From: Paramacrobiotus metropolitanus | Taxonomy: Eukaryota > Tardigrada > Eutardigrada > Parachela > Macrobiotidae | NCBI RefSeq assembly: GCF_019649055.1 | Contig: NW_026570227.1 | Location: forward strand, 2,356,001 to 2,420,000 | Reading direction: 5' to 3' | DNA: 64,000 nucleotides | Part shown: in pieces, positions 37,714-49,190 of the stretch | Position numbering within the stretch: the stretch's first letter is position 1 | How the letters are laid out: each line of letters opens with the position of its first letter | Made by a program: the position numbers and the translations under genes | Notes under the pieces: model-generated | Seen by the model: the letters and a program-made list of their open reading frames with translations, nothing else | The model's database searches: none | What the model was told of the DNA's origin: nothing

Positions 37714-38709
37714 GATTACATTTTCTGTTTGTTGAAAGAAACACAGCATTGTTCATGATACCATTATTGTGATTACTTTCACTTCAAAGTACGCAGCAGC
37801 TTTCCTTTCAAGAGTGCATTTACCGTATTACGTACATAATTATTATTTCACTAGATTCTTATAATTACATTGTTTACGAATTGTAAATTTTCACCAGTGA
37901 AGACGATCATATGAGTAATAATAATAATATGCGAAAGTGCTATGCGCCATGAAAAAATCTGCTGGCGCATAGAAGTGACCCTAATAATAATAGGTTTTGC
38001 CATTCTTTGCAAGCACAAACAAATCTCAAGATGCAAATACTTGCGGCGTTTTGACCTTAAACATTTTCTAAGCACCCTGACGTACTCTGTGACATTTTGG
38101 TGAAGGTCGTTGCTGCCTCGATTGCCCGAAGGTCTTCACGGAAAACACCGATATGGCTATGACCGGGTAGTCGCATAACCACAATACCGTCCAGCGAATA
38201 ATGTAAACATGACCATTATTACCGTAATAACGTTACTTATTACTTTAAAGTACAAGTAAGTATCTTAAGTACTTATACTTCTTTGTATTTCTTTGATTAT
38301 TGTGCTTTTAAAAGCTCAAGTCATTCCAACCGCTTATATGGCATTGCGTGCTCTATTACTCTTATGTGTTGGTTTGCCGCTAATTTACAGCTGTACAAGT
38401 AATTGGCACATTTTGCTTTTACACTATGGCTTATCTTATCGTTCATAGGTCATACTGTTGTCCAGCACTTCAGAACCAGTGTGCTGTTGTTGTTATTCAA
38501 CGATTGCTGAGAAATCAGCACGCCGGTTGCCGATATTCCTAATTAAAACTTTAATCTTGTACATAGCCTTTTCTAGACCTACAATTAATTAACTGCACAA
38601 ATAGTTCCGCAGTTTTCTTTCAGTTTCGCACGAAAAATAGACCTTCACAATTTAGTTAAAGTTTATTTTTATTGCTTGCTGAGCAAGACGCCGGCATCAA
38701 GTCATCGCC
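37714..38709. other. intergenic region, no gene recognised
   Basis: Between the GPCR and the CNNM-like gene. A small imperfect hairpin rich in AAGTACAAGTAAGTA / TACTTATACTT words lies near 38250. Nothing else is supportable. Confidence 0.4.
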
Positions 38710-41032
38710 ATGAAGACCGTCATAATATTTGCTGGTTATTTATGCGCGAAATTAAGCGTTTATGACTGCGCACTGACGGACCGGCAACCTTCTCCCAACA
38801 CATACTCCACCATACTGTTTGCCGATTCCAAGCCCATAATTCTTGGATTTCGGCTAAATGACGAGGAGTCGCTGACCGATAGCGCCGGCGCCTTGACGGT
38901 TCTGCCAGAACAAGACGTCGATCTCCGCGTGTTTGGAATAAATTTCCAACCGAGCATGCTCCTGTCCTTCTCGCAAACCTCAGAGGACTGCAACATAAAT
39001 CTGCAGTTTCGGCCGAAAACGGGCAGTGTAAGCGGCAACACAGCGGTTTTTGCCGTCAAGTTCCCCCACAATGAGGACGATCAAGTCGGTATAACGCATC
39101 AGAAATAAATAAAGTAAAACAACAAAGTAATATTAACAAAGCTCGACGCTGGATTTTTTCTTACAAAAGCGTATTTTAGGCAGACTCGACAGTTATATTT
39201 CAAATATTTTTACTACTTTATTAGTGTTTGTTTACTTCTTCGTATTTCATTATGGAATAAAATTTCCGACGATTCTAAAAATCGCCTAAGTGACTGCAGA
39301 AAATCATACTTTAATTGCATTAACGATGCGGCGAAACTTGTTTTTCGGAAGTTACAGACTTACAGTAGTTCGGGGAAGTGATACAGTAAAAGCGTTTTTA
39401 ATGCAAATAAAATCATGGAACTTCGAATTTTCGCTTGATGAAAATCTTTTTACGCATTGACAGATAAATATCGGCTTTGTACGAAAATTCCGGCCGATGG
39501 TAACTGGACAAGCCAGAACAGCGAACCCTGGCTGCAAGTGCACGTCCATCCCGATCCAAAGCCCCGAGAATACTTAATGCCGCTGTGGCTGCAGATATTC
39601 GTTATCGTCTCCCTTCTGACTCTTGCTGGTTTGTTCTCCGGTCTCAATTTGGGTTTGCTCTCCCTCGACCCCACCGAATTAAAAATCGATTTAAATTGCG
39701 GCACTCCGCGTATTCGCCGCTACGCACGCGCTATCATTCCGCTACGAAAACACGGCAACTTTCTACTTTGTACCTTACTGTTGGGCAACGTTCTGGTAAA
39801 CAGTACCCTGACGATCTTAATCGACGATTTAACGTCCGGCCCGGTTGCGCTAGTGGTGTCGACGTTTGTTATTGTCATCTTCGGGGAGATTGTGCCGCAA
39901 GCCATCTGCACCCGCCATGGGATGGCGGTCGGAGCCAACACGGTGTTGTTGACCAGGTTCTTTATGTTGATTACCGGACCTTTGTCGTATCCCATCAGTA
40001 AAGTGTTGGACTGGATACTGGGAGCGGAAGCGGGACGTGTGTATAACCGGGAACATCTCGTGGAGCTGCTTCGTGTAACGTAAGCGATGAAAGCTGACTT
40101 GGCTTTGAAACGTTATGCTAGCTGTCTTTTTGTCTAGGCATGGATTGAGCGATTTGGAAAAAGATGAAATAAACATCATCTCCGGAGTTTTAAGGTTGAA
40201 GCAGGTTACGGCGGGCGAGATTATGACGCCGTTGGAAGACGTATTTATGATTAACTATGACGCTGTTTTGGATGCAGGCACAGTGTCAAATTTTGTACAA
40301 CAAGGTAAATTAATTAACTGTAATTATTAAGGCTATAGCATGCATAACATACATTTACCAATAAACATATGGACAAATTGGGTGTACGGTACACCGTGTA
40401 CCTTATTGTGGTTATTGATACAGAGGGCATTTTCAAGGTTTCACCAGAATACCGGTGTACGACGATACTCGCAGTAACATTGTCGCTGTATTAAATATCA
40501 AGGACCTGACAATGCTGGATTATCGCAACAAGACTCCAGTAAAGATCCTCTGCAAATTCTTCCAGCGCCACGTAATAACGGTTAATGATAATACCAGTTT
40601 GGATAAAATATTAGGTGAGTAGCGGCGTGGTGGTGACCAGGTGTACTTTCAGACAATTGTTTATGTTAACACTTTTGTTGCACAGAAATTTTTAAGAAAG
40701 GTCATTCTCACATGGCTTTCGTCGAGCAGATCACTGCAGGCGAAAATTACGAAGGTTTCACCGCGGAAATCGTGGGCATTGTGACATTGGAAGATGTACT
40801 GGAAGAGTTGCTACAGTCGCAGATCAAAGACGAAGTTCTTCCGGCGGAACAGCGGTATCCTTTCTGTCAACGCCAAGCAGCCGGTCTCTTCCGGCAATCA
40901 TCCGTCATGCGGTCATTAAACAATATTCTCAGTAAATCACGTTCGGTTAGCAGTTTAGCGCGGTACGCGACTGTTTCGCGCGGTCCTAACGATATCAAAG
41001 TGTACAAATCCGAATCAGATATAACTGCGTGA
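38710..41032 (+). CDS. CNNM: CNNM (cyclin M)-like divalent-cation transporter
   Basis: Five exons, 38710..39088, 39464..40079, 40138..40304, 40438..40614 and 40686..41032, give 561 residues with matching phases. An N-terminal hydrophobic signal and an extracellular region (about 1-165, sequon at Asn140) precede a DUF21 membrane domain. That domain has [12 protein letters not shown] (185-196), [14 protein letters not shown] (232-245) and GEIVPQAI (267-274). A CBS pair follows (about 340-490; [10 protein letters not shown], then [23 protein letters not shown]). The family handles Mg2+ at the plasma membrane. After the CBS pair only about 65 residues remain, rich in Ser and Arg. The C-terminal cyclic-nucleotide-binding-like domain of typical animal CNNMs is not seen. 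AATAAA lies about 60 nt after the stop codon. Confidence 0.88.
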
Positions 41033-41940
41033 TGTCATTAACATACCGGATGTTGTACTACAATGCGCATACGATCAGACCGGAATTGTTTCTGAATAAA
41101 TTGGTTGAAAATTTTTCTTGGAAATGGATTATTCGAACCTACGCACTCACGATGATCGAATGATACAGCAGCCACACCAGCAAATTCGGAGAGGAAATTC
41201 AGAAGTGTAGTGCGGTAGTTTGTGTAACTTCGAAAACATTCGATTTTAGATAATACATACCTCTACTCAGTTATGTATAGCATTGAATAATAAGGGCTTC
41301 AATTTGTGGCAAAAGTACAGAGATGTTATAATAATTATGCCATGTAATTCGTTATGCCGTACCTATAAAACCCGTATAACAATGCGTTTTCTTGGCCAGA
41401 AGCCGAAGTCAACTGCAAGTTTTGCTTCTGTATGCTAACCAGTTGCAGAGTACTTCGTAACCGACATTAGAGTGCGTATGATGTACTAGCTACAGACCGT
41501 TTGGTGTGTGTTGATGAAAAAAACAGACCGAGGCCGGTATTCTTTTACACACAGCTTATGGAGCAAAAGCGATGAAATCATATGGCCGGCAGCTATGGTT
41601 CTACCAGGAAACTGAGGAAAGTGAATAAAAATTTCTACCATCGTCTGGTACATCCAACCGCATACCCATAACTCTAGTTTGACGACCAGATTAAGATTTG
41701 CAAACGAACCATAATATTGTGTGATGTTACATATAATTATTGGACAGAAGAACTGTTTCATTGTAGTTTACACTATCAGAGTGTGGATTAGCCGGAGTTT
41801 GTGCTTTTTCGGCTCGCCCATTATTGTTAAAAGCCTTGAATGTCTAGATGTACTAAAAGGCTGATTCTGCTCCGGTACACACGAAAACCTTGAGTACAAG
41901 TCTAGGATACGGGAAAAAATTTGAGATACCGAGCGGAGCA
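41033..41940. other. intergenic region, no gene recognised
   Basis: Contains the CNNM poly(A) signal (near 41094) and presumably the promoter of F-box gene 2. Nothing else was recognised. Confidence 0.4.
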
Positions 41941-44900
41941 ATGACCGGAATGGAAAACGTTATGTTCAGCGGGCAATACAAGATTTCTATCGAATCGGAC
42001 GAGTTGTGCACGAGTTTTCTTTACTGCAAACGTCACTGTGTCGACGATCGTGTCCGTGAGTACTCTATACGCCGTTACATTAAGGAACTATTCATATACA
42101 TACGTAGAGATGAAGGTCAGTGGCACTGTGCACCTCTGTATCCCTGTGCACAGGCCCGTCTTTATAGCGAGGGATGACGCGCCCTTCTAAGGGGAGGAGA
42201 AGACGAAAACTAGACGCCCCCTAAGTGGCGAGCCGGCAAAAAAATTTTTTTGGCTTCGAGCGCGCAAGCAAACAGTGAGAGACGGAGCTCCGCAACCCAA
42301 AGACGGGCCTGTTTATATTTGCAAATTAAATATAATCAGCAGCTTTCAGTAAAGATAGCGTAAAGGAAGACTAGTGCAAAAATACTTTCAGCTTACAGTA
42401 ATGACTTTCCAAAATCATATGTTGTAAGTAATGTATATCCGCTCAGTTGGAGCAATTTTCCTGTTTCGAAAAAGGTTTAATTTGGCCAAGTGGGGCCAAA
42501 TTTATTTACACAAATAAACTCTGCCGGTATCGCTTCCCTGTCGCCCAACGTTTCACTAATTTTTCTACAAACACTAACAAGCGAAAATATACTAATATGA
42601 CATGGTAAGCAGGCATCTCAACAGGGCACATACGCAGTTCAATAGATTCCCCATTTCCAACAGATTCCATTAGGTTCCCAATCTCAAATGATTCCCGTTC
42701 CCAAAAGATTCTCAATTTTTTCGCTGACGACAATGTTTCCCATTCGAAGATATCTAGTGCGTCGGTGAAAGGTTCCAGTGCGGTACAGGCGATGGGTAAC
42801 AAACCATTTCAGTCTAAATAAGAATATTAAGGATCGCTCATCTTCTCTGTAGAGTAGAAGTACGGGTATACATTTTAGAGAAACGATTGATTATGTGAGC
42901 GTAATATGGTTTGTAAACATTGTTCTGCAGATAGTCATTCGAGTAAACAATGCCGTCTCAAGGAACTAGTTCCTGAACCTCGACATTGGTTGTTTCACTC
43001 GCGACCAGACGGTCAATTACGGGCTGAACAAACCCCGGGGTACATTGTGGATTCAGCTGAATGCACCTGTTGATATGTGCCGATGGCGCAACGCTTCTGT
43101 TGTTGGTGCGAGACTCATTCTTCAAATGGTAGGTTGAAAAGCGTCAAGTTTCTGTAACACAGCAGCAAAATGTTTCAGTTTCAAGTTTTGACTACCGATC
43201 ACTTCGACTGTTCTCATTTCGGCCACGTTTATTTCGGCCGAAGTTCTTCGGTCGCGATTTACTGCGGCCGCCATTCACTTCGGCTAACATTCATTTCGGC
43301 TTCAATTTACTCGGCCACAGTATATTTCTGCCGAAGTACGGCTTATAGATGTGCATAAACAATAAACAGGTATGTACATAAACATTCATTCTGCAGCGTG
43401 CGAGTTCTCGCTGAACATGCGTATTAGTTCTTTTTTCGATTACTTTTTGCACACACGATTTTGGGAGCAGTTTTTGACGGGTTACTCTCACCACCATATC
43501 TCCCTAACCCATTTATTAAAATGAACACCTCGTGCCGACCGTTACAAGGTTGATCAATAATGTCACAGGCCAGTGCTGCAAAGCTACGAAAACACAACCA
43601 CAAGGCAACTAAAAATCCAAACAAAAATCCTAAAATAACCCAGGAAAACCTAAGAAATTGGACAAAAAGTAAAGAGACTTGACCAAAATAAACTTAAGAA
43701 ATCTGAAGACACCTAAACATAGCACAAGCCAGTCCCACAGCAAATTTTCTTTACGAAAACAGGACTGATAAAATTAATTATAACAGAAGAAAGTTATTCG
43801 GTTTGTTAGGTTTTCTTTGTTTATTTTTATAAACATAAAAATAAACAAAGAAAGCCTAACAAAGCAAAGAAACCGAATAACTTTTTTCTGTTATAGACTA
43901 TCATTCCTGTTTTCGTTAACAAAATTTGCTATGAGACTGGCTTGTGCTAATAAAATCATCCAGAAACCTTAAGAAATCCTAAGAAAACATAAGAAAACCT
44001 AATATGGCCGAAATTTCCGGTTACCAAAATGGGTGTTGGCCGAGGTGAGCCTGTGCGGCCGAAATGTAATGCGGCCGAAGTAATCGGACGCGAGCAAGGA
44101 TTAAGTATCGGCTGGTTACTACCTGATAAATGGAAGGCAATCACTCCGTTCGCAACCTCGGTTCACAACCTTTCGCCCAACCTTTCACTCGGTCCCCCAT
44201 CTTTTTACACACTAACTTTAGCTCCATTCAGAACCTTTTTCCACACTTTTCACTCCGCCCACTACCTTTTCAGACACTACGATTCACTCCGTTCACAAAA
44301 GTTTTTGAATACAACATAACATGTTGTACCTAGTAACATCCTCCTCCATAACGCATCTTATATGTCCCTATTTACGATAGCTTTGGAAAGATTCTTACGT
44401 GGTAGGAAAAATTGGAGCTTTTCAAGTGTTGCGGCGCACAAAATAACGAAAGCAAAGTAAAAACGCTTTGCTATCCAAGGCCAAATAAACCGCAGAGATG
44501 CAGATTTCCTGCGTTCAAATTCGCAGCAGAATTAGGTATTTACGGAAAGGATTCAGCGGTGACATCATGTACTGGAAGAGACTTAAGGAGGCCGTTAGGG
44601 AGTAATAGCATGCTGAGATCATTAGAGTAATATCAGGAAAGGTTCTAAGCAGTGTCAAGGGTAATGTCCAGAGGTCGTACACAACGAAAGGGTGTGCCTG
44701 AAAAGGTCTTGAACGGAGTACAAGGTTGTGTAAAAAGATAGTGGACCGAGTGATAGGTTGTACGAAAGAATGTGAGTCGAGTGGCCACCTAACTAAAAAA
44801 AATGCACTGCAATTATAGCAACGAGCTCGTATCGTAGATCCTGACAAGACATTTCCGGTGAAAGCGTTCATTCGTCTGGCGGTGGATAAACCATGGGAAT

Positions 44901-46706
44901 GGCATTCCGGCACGATGGTTATGACGAATTTTACTGGATTTACCGACGCATGCTGTTTTGTCATGGTTGCAGTGGATGGTGGGGGTACCACGAAATTATT
45001 TGTTCTCCCGAAAGACCGTGTTCGCGTACCGGTTTCCACGGCCAAACCCATTGAATCGCTTTTAGAGAAAATGGAGTTGCGGTTGAATTTGCGAAAACTT
45101 CGGATGTGGAATAACGTAAGTTCGCACATCGTACAATTAATGAAATTATGTTGGATTATCGGTGAGCCCTTCCCATGTCATGCATAATGCAAAAACCAAG
45201 TGAAAACCGATTTTTCCACGAAATTACCGTCGTTCGGATAAGCAAAGCGATTTCGAGCAAAATCGTTATTGTAGAGCGGATATACAGTTACAGTACATGG
45301 AAAACGCCAGGTTTTGTATTTCTTTTTCAGATAAAATCCTTGCATTTGATAAACCATTCGAAGAATTCACTAACGCAGAAAGACTTCTGCGATCCCTGTA
45401 CCCAGGAAAAGAAGTATTGGGAACATGTTAAAAAAGAAGAAAACGATTTACCGGTGCTCTCTTCCCTTGTTGATGTAGACATCCAGTGTTTACCGGGTGA
45501 AATTATGAAGGAAGTGTTCACCTGCATAGAGACCAGGATACAGAGTAGGCTCCGTTCCGTGTGCAGCGGTTGGAATTCCATTCTCACGTGCCATCCGGTT
45601 AGAAGATCACTGATTTTCACCGGGCCGCTGGCTGTTTACTATCACCGCTACTCTACTGCTGCCCGTTTGCATGCATGTTGGAGTCCGCTGATTGTGTTTT
45701 CTGGTTGGTGGGTTTCGCACTTTCCAAAAAGTGACAGTATCTTACACGGACCATTTCTTCGCCAAATCATGGAGAAAGGTGGCCATTCGTCTGCCGAGGC
45801 TTTGATACTGGGCAGAGTCGTATGGAGTGTGTACCCGAGCCAGGCCATGATGACGTCGAGTTCAGAAGGGTTGATGATGAACTTTTGTGAAAGTTTGTGC
45901 CTATTGACAGCTGTATGCCAAACTCTGATCATCAGAGATGGTCATGTAACGAGCGTATACTTTAATATCGAAACTTATCGAGATTTTAGACCGCCGTTCA
46001 CGAACTTCCATTTGGGACTGAATATTCGAGATGGTCGCTTCCGAGGGCGGCACCTGACCATCGAGGATTGGTGGAATCTGATCGGAAATAGCTGCCCCAC
46101 ATTGAATGCGCCGGAACTTCGGTCACTTACCGATTGGATCGATGACTGGTTACAGTTGGATGAAACGTCTACCGACCGTTGGCAATGGAATGCAAGTTAC
46201 GATCACAAAAAAAATGGCGCTATTCCTATTGTAAGCATGTGTATTTACAAAGTATATTCGAATTCACGGTTTCACGGTCAGCGATAGTATTGTCCTATCT
46301 CCAAAATGTAAAAGTTGCTGTTAAGTGTAGTTACTGTAAATGAGCGACTATTTAAAACAACTTCCCCGCTTTCTCTTCACTTCCCACGTAGACGATCGAA
46401 ATTCAAGCAATCGCGCAGTACTACGAATCTGGTATTTACGGGTTACTATATCGTTAACTTGGTATCGTTCACTTTTGTTCGCATGTCGTTCGGTTTCAGA
46501 TATTACAGGAATTTCAAAGGATGGACCCACGTTCTGGTAACCAGCATCGCAATGTGAATGTGGATAAGTGGAAAGCAGTTAGTCCGAAGCTGACGACACT
46601 CAACAAGCTCACGCTGCATGCCTTGCGTACGCTACAACTGCAATCGAGGTCACTCAATGCGTTTTCTTTTGATGTGAATGTAGAAATTAACTCGATTTCT
46701 AATTAA
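41941..46706 (+). CDS. F-box protein, family gene 2
   Basis: Four exons, 41941..42115, 44838..45115, 45331..46230 and 46500..46706, give 519 residues with consistent phases. The last three exons match F-box gene 4 exon by exon. The first exon is proposed from resemblance to gene 1: FSGQYKISIESDEL and VREYSIRRYI align with FGHVVDVAEGGL and RREFVPFGRI. Its splice (GAAG|GTCAGT to CGTAG|ATCCTGAC) restores DPDKTFPVK, the counterpart of gene 1 DPQRSPVQ. Exon 2 continues the N-terminal module (KPWEWHSG). Exon 3 holds the F-box (LPGEIMKEVFTCIETRI, LRSVCSGWNSIL) and a long C-terminal half with DWWNLIGNSCPTL and DWIDDWLQ. It is an expected SCF-type adaptor. Exon 1 is the uncertain part; the 2.7-kb first intron hosts two foldback elements. 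Confidence 0.68.
43192..44093. mobile_element. foldback (long-TIR) element, copy 2
   Basis: Second member of the family at 21450, in opposite orientation, inside intron 1 of F-box gene 2. The ends CTACCGATCACTTCG and CGGACGCGA match the two outer ends of copy 1, and the GGCCGAAAT-type units are again inverted at the two sides. The centre (43721..43948) is one large hairpin. It starts AGCACAAGCCAGTC and ends with its near reverse complement GACTGGCTTGTGCT, with arms of about 110 nt and a loop of a few bases. There is no coding frame. Confidence 0.75.
44128..44790. repeat. inverted pair of degenerate repeats
   Basis: The stretch 44128..44310 contains CACTCGGTCC, ATCTTTTTACACA, CTCC.TTCA and ACCTTTT in that order. 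The same series is present on the opposite strand of 44633..44790. Each arm is itself made of a short CACTCCGTTCACAACCTTTT-like tandem unit. This looks like another non-autonomous foldback element in intron 1 of F-box gene 2. Confidence 0.6.
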
Positions 46707-47981
46707 GTCATGAGCGGCTCTATCAATTTTGCTCATAATTATGTCATGAACATTCTGGAAGCAAAAATGTACGATTCAAGCAGCATTATTTGATTGATGA
46801 CCGAAGGTTTGGGTGCAAAATACATGACTGAGACATCGGCTGCTGAAGGGAACTCCAAACTTCAAAGCAAGTACGATACTACAAAAAATATAACTTTCAT
46901 AGCGAATCCGCCCTCGCCAAACGTGCGCACCTGGCGCTAAGGGAAGTGACCCGGTACAGTATATGGTGACAAATCCTGGTACATACACAAAAACTTCCAC
47001 TTTCGAGCACTCCTTAACGCTTTTTTGGATCGTTTTACTACATTCTGTAAATTATTTACATATGTTGGTCTGAAAACCATTTATGCGCGCAAGCATCCGG
47101 TTGGGAAGTTAGGAAATTAGGAGTGAAATAAAATTTCGAAAAGTTTAAAAGCAATAAGCTGCAGCAAACGTCTCATCCTAAACGGCAGGGTGTAAAACCT
47201 GGCAGTGGCACCTGCCAATGGCACTGCCAGTGGCATGGCAAGCAATATAACCTGGAGGCTCTGGCAGCCGGCAAATGATAAAATCTGGCAGATGCCGCAT
47301 AAAATGTGGCACGGTCGCACAATTAAAAAGCGGGTTTTGGAGTTTGGTCAACTGCATAATTCCTGAAAAGCTTGCCAGTGTACCGTCAGTTCTACATATA
47401 TAGTGTTAACACCCTTACTAGCCATGTACGAAGTTCGAAAGTATGCGCCGGCATAAACAGTTTCAAAAGGTCACATCGCATGTTGCCGTTTGCGCGAAGT
47501 ATCGCAATTAAGCAGAATCGCAAGGCGAGTTGCAAAAAATACAATCGCGGCACTACCAGATTTAGAAAGCAAACCGCTGGAAAATGATTTGCGGTTGAGC
47601 GTGAAGCTGCCTGAATCGGATCGGCTAAGTAAATGGATCTCAGATAAAAATACATGAAATTTGAATCAAATGATAACAACCGGACTCGGTGATCTTCCGG
47701 GAAATTGGTATTTCCAGGCAAAATTTTTAAGACAGTCGATCTGCTTTGCTTTGCGTTGCTTATTGTTTATTGTACGGTAGGCAGGTAACCCATTAAAGGC
47801 TAGGATCGACATCTAGCATGGGAATTTAAACCTGGCTAAACAACAGGCATTGTAATGAAATTGTAGCAAAAGTCACTAATACTAGAGAGGTACTAAGAAA
47901 AGAAAGGCATCTAGTGATGGTTACATGCTTCAGCGCATTACGAAAACAGCAAAGCGAACTGCTAATAAAAATATCGTTTCC

Positions 47982-48054
47982 GGCCAGGTTTAGCTGGCTC
48001 ATAACGTTGTTCAGCCTCCACGCCAACAACGTTATAAGCCAGCTAAACCAGGCC
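47982..48054. repeat. hairpin with 30-bp arms
   Basis: GGCCAGGTTTAGCTGGCTC.. at the left pairs with ..GCCAGCTAAACCAGGCC at the right (two mismatches), with a loop of about 13 nt. Confidence 0.75.
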
Positions 48055-48066
48055 AGAACATATTGT

Positions 48067-48099
48067 AAACCCTTTATGTGCGTTGCACATAAAGGGTTT
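48067..48099. repeat. perfect 15-bp hairpin
   Basis: AAACCCTTTATGTGC, loop GTT, then GCACATAAAGGGTTT. Confidence 0.8.
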
Positions 48100-48278
48100 T
48101 CAGGCCACTGTATACGAATTATTTGACTACAGAATGACTAAAAACTAGGAAAAAAAGGTTAAGGGTGCCGGGGTGCGCGAAAGCGAAAGTGTTCGTTTAT
48201 ATACACCAATGTTGCACCATGTACCGGCATACCTTAAATTTCAGTGACACTGCTTTTGTTTTTTTTTTGCCGGAGGTA

Positions 48279-49190
48279 CAAAGGGCGTACCAAAAGTAAG
48301 TTTCCCTATTTTGTATCTCCCGGCCTGAACGCTTGTAACTCTTATGAACCATATTTTTAGAACCCTCCTTTATTAACGTACCGAAATAAAATACATATAA
48401 CTGTACTTAACTACAATTAAATGGAGAAGGACTGCCAAGAAAACCGTCCGAGGTTATCCGCTCCTTGCCACGTGTTTTACCCAGACAGTTTTTGATTTTT
48501 TTCTCAGTCTTCTTGCTCATTTTTCTTAAAACACTAAATTTCATCAGATTAGGATTTCTTTTCTGTCCTAATTCCAAGTACGAAACAAAATAACTTTTTC
48601 ATACTGCTTTTCCAGAAAATTAAAAACTCTCGATGACTAGGTGGGAAAACCACAAATCTGCTCAAGGTTCCAGACGGTAAAAAACTGAAAACTTCTTGTA
48701 AAACATTATTGCTGTCGGTAAGACTTCGAAGTGATTGGTGTCTAAGATGAGTATAACTGCTCATAAAATTTCTTTTTCATTGATGCAAAGAACTCTGGAT
48801 TCATATCAGCAAGAAGGCTGTAAAGGGGAATTCTGGTGTCTTGGAGAAAAAAATGTTTGCTCTACTCTGTAAATTTTTCAAAACATTCTGACATCGCAGT
48901 AATATTGAGAATAGTTTCTCAAGCTGTTACTTTAAATTTTCTGTAGAAATTGTAAGAGGGACGGAAGTGGCAATAAAAAGAACGAGCTCCGAAAAAACCC
49001 GTGGAAAATGCTGCAAAAGTAGCAATCGCTATTCTATTTTCCGTTTCCCCATTTCTTCATGGAATCTTTTGATTCTTATTTCTTTAGTTAGCTTACATAA
49101 TTGCTTATACAACAAAAAAATATCAGATGTCTATTACTTCAAATGGCAGAGAGGCAAAAATAGGGAAACCTACTTTTGGTACGCCTTTTG
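48279..49190. mobile_element. mariner-type TIR element flanked by TA
   Basis: Terminal inverted repeats of about 35 bp, CAAAGGGCGTACCAAAAGTA on the left and its near reverse complement on the right, are directly flanked by TA at 48277-48278 and 49191-49192. TA duplication and this kind of end are characteristic of Tc1/mariner elements. The 912-bp interior has no transposase frame that I recognise, so it is either a decayed copy or a non-autonomous derivative. It sits between the arms of the long inverted repeat. Confidence 0.7.

Noticed and set aside
44819-44837. Earlier acceptor (TTATAG) for F-box gene 2 exon 2
   Set aside because: It cannot be joined in phase to the proposed first exon, whereas the acceptor ending at 44837 fits both phase and the family alignment.
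44515-45129. 204-codon minus-strand frame
   Set aside because: Overlaps the inverted repeat and is antisense to F-box gene 2 exon 2; no family similarity.
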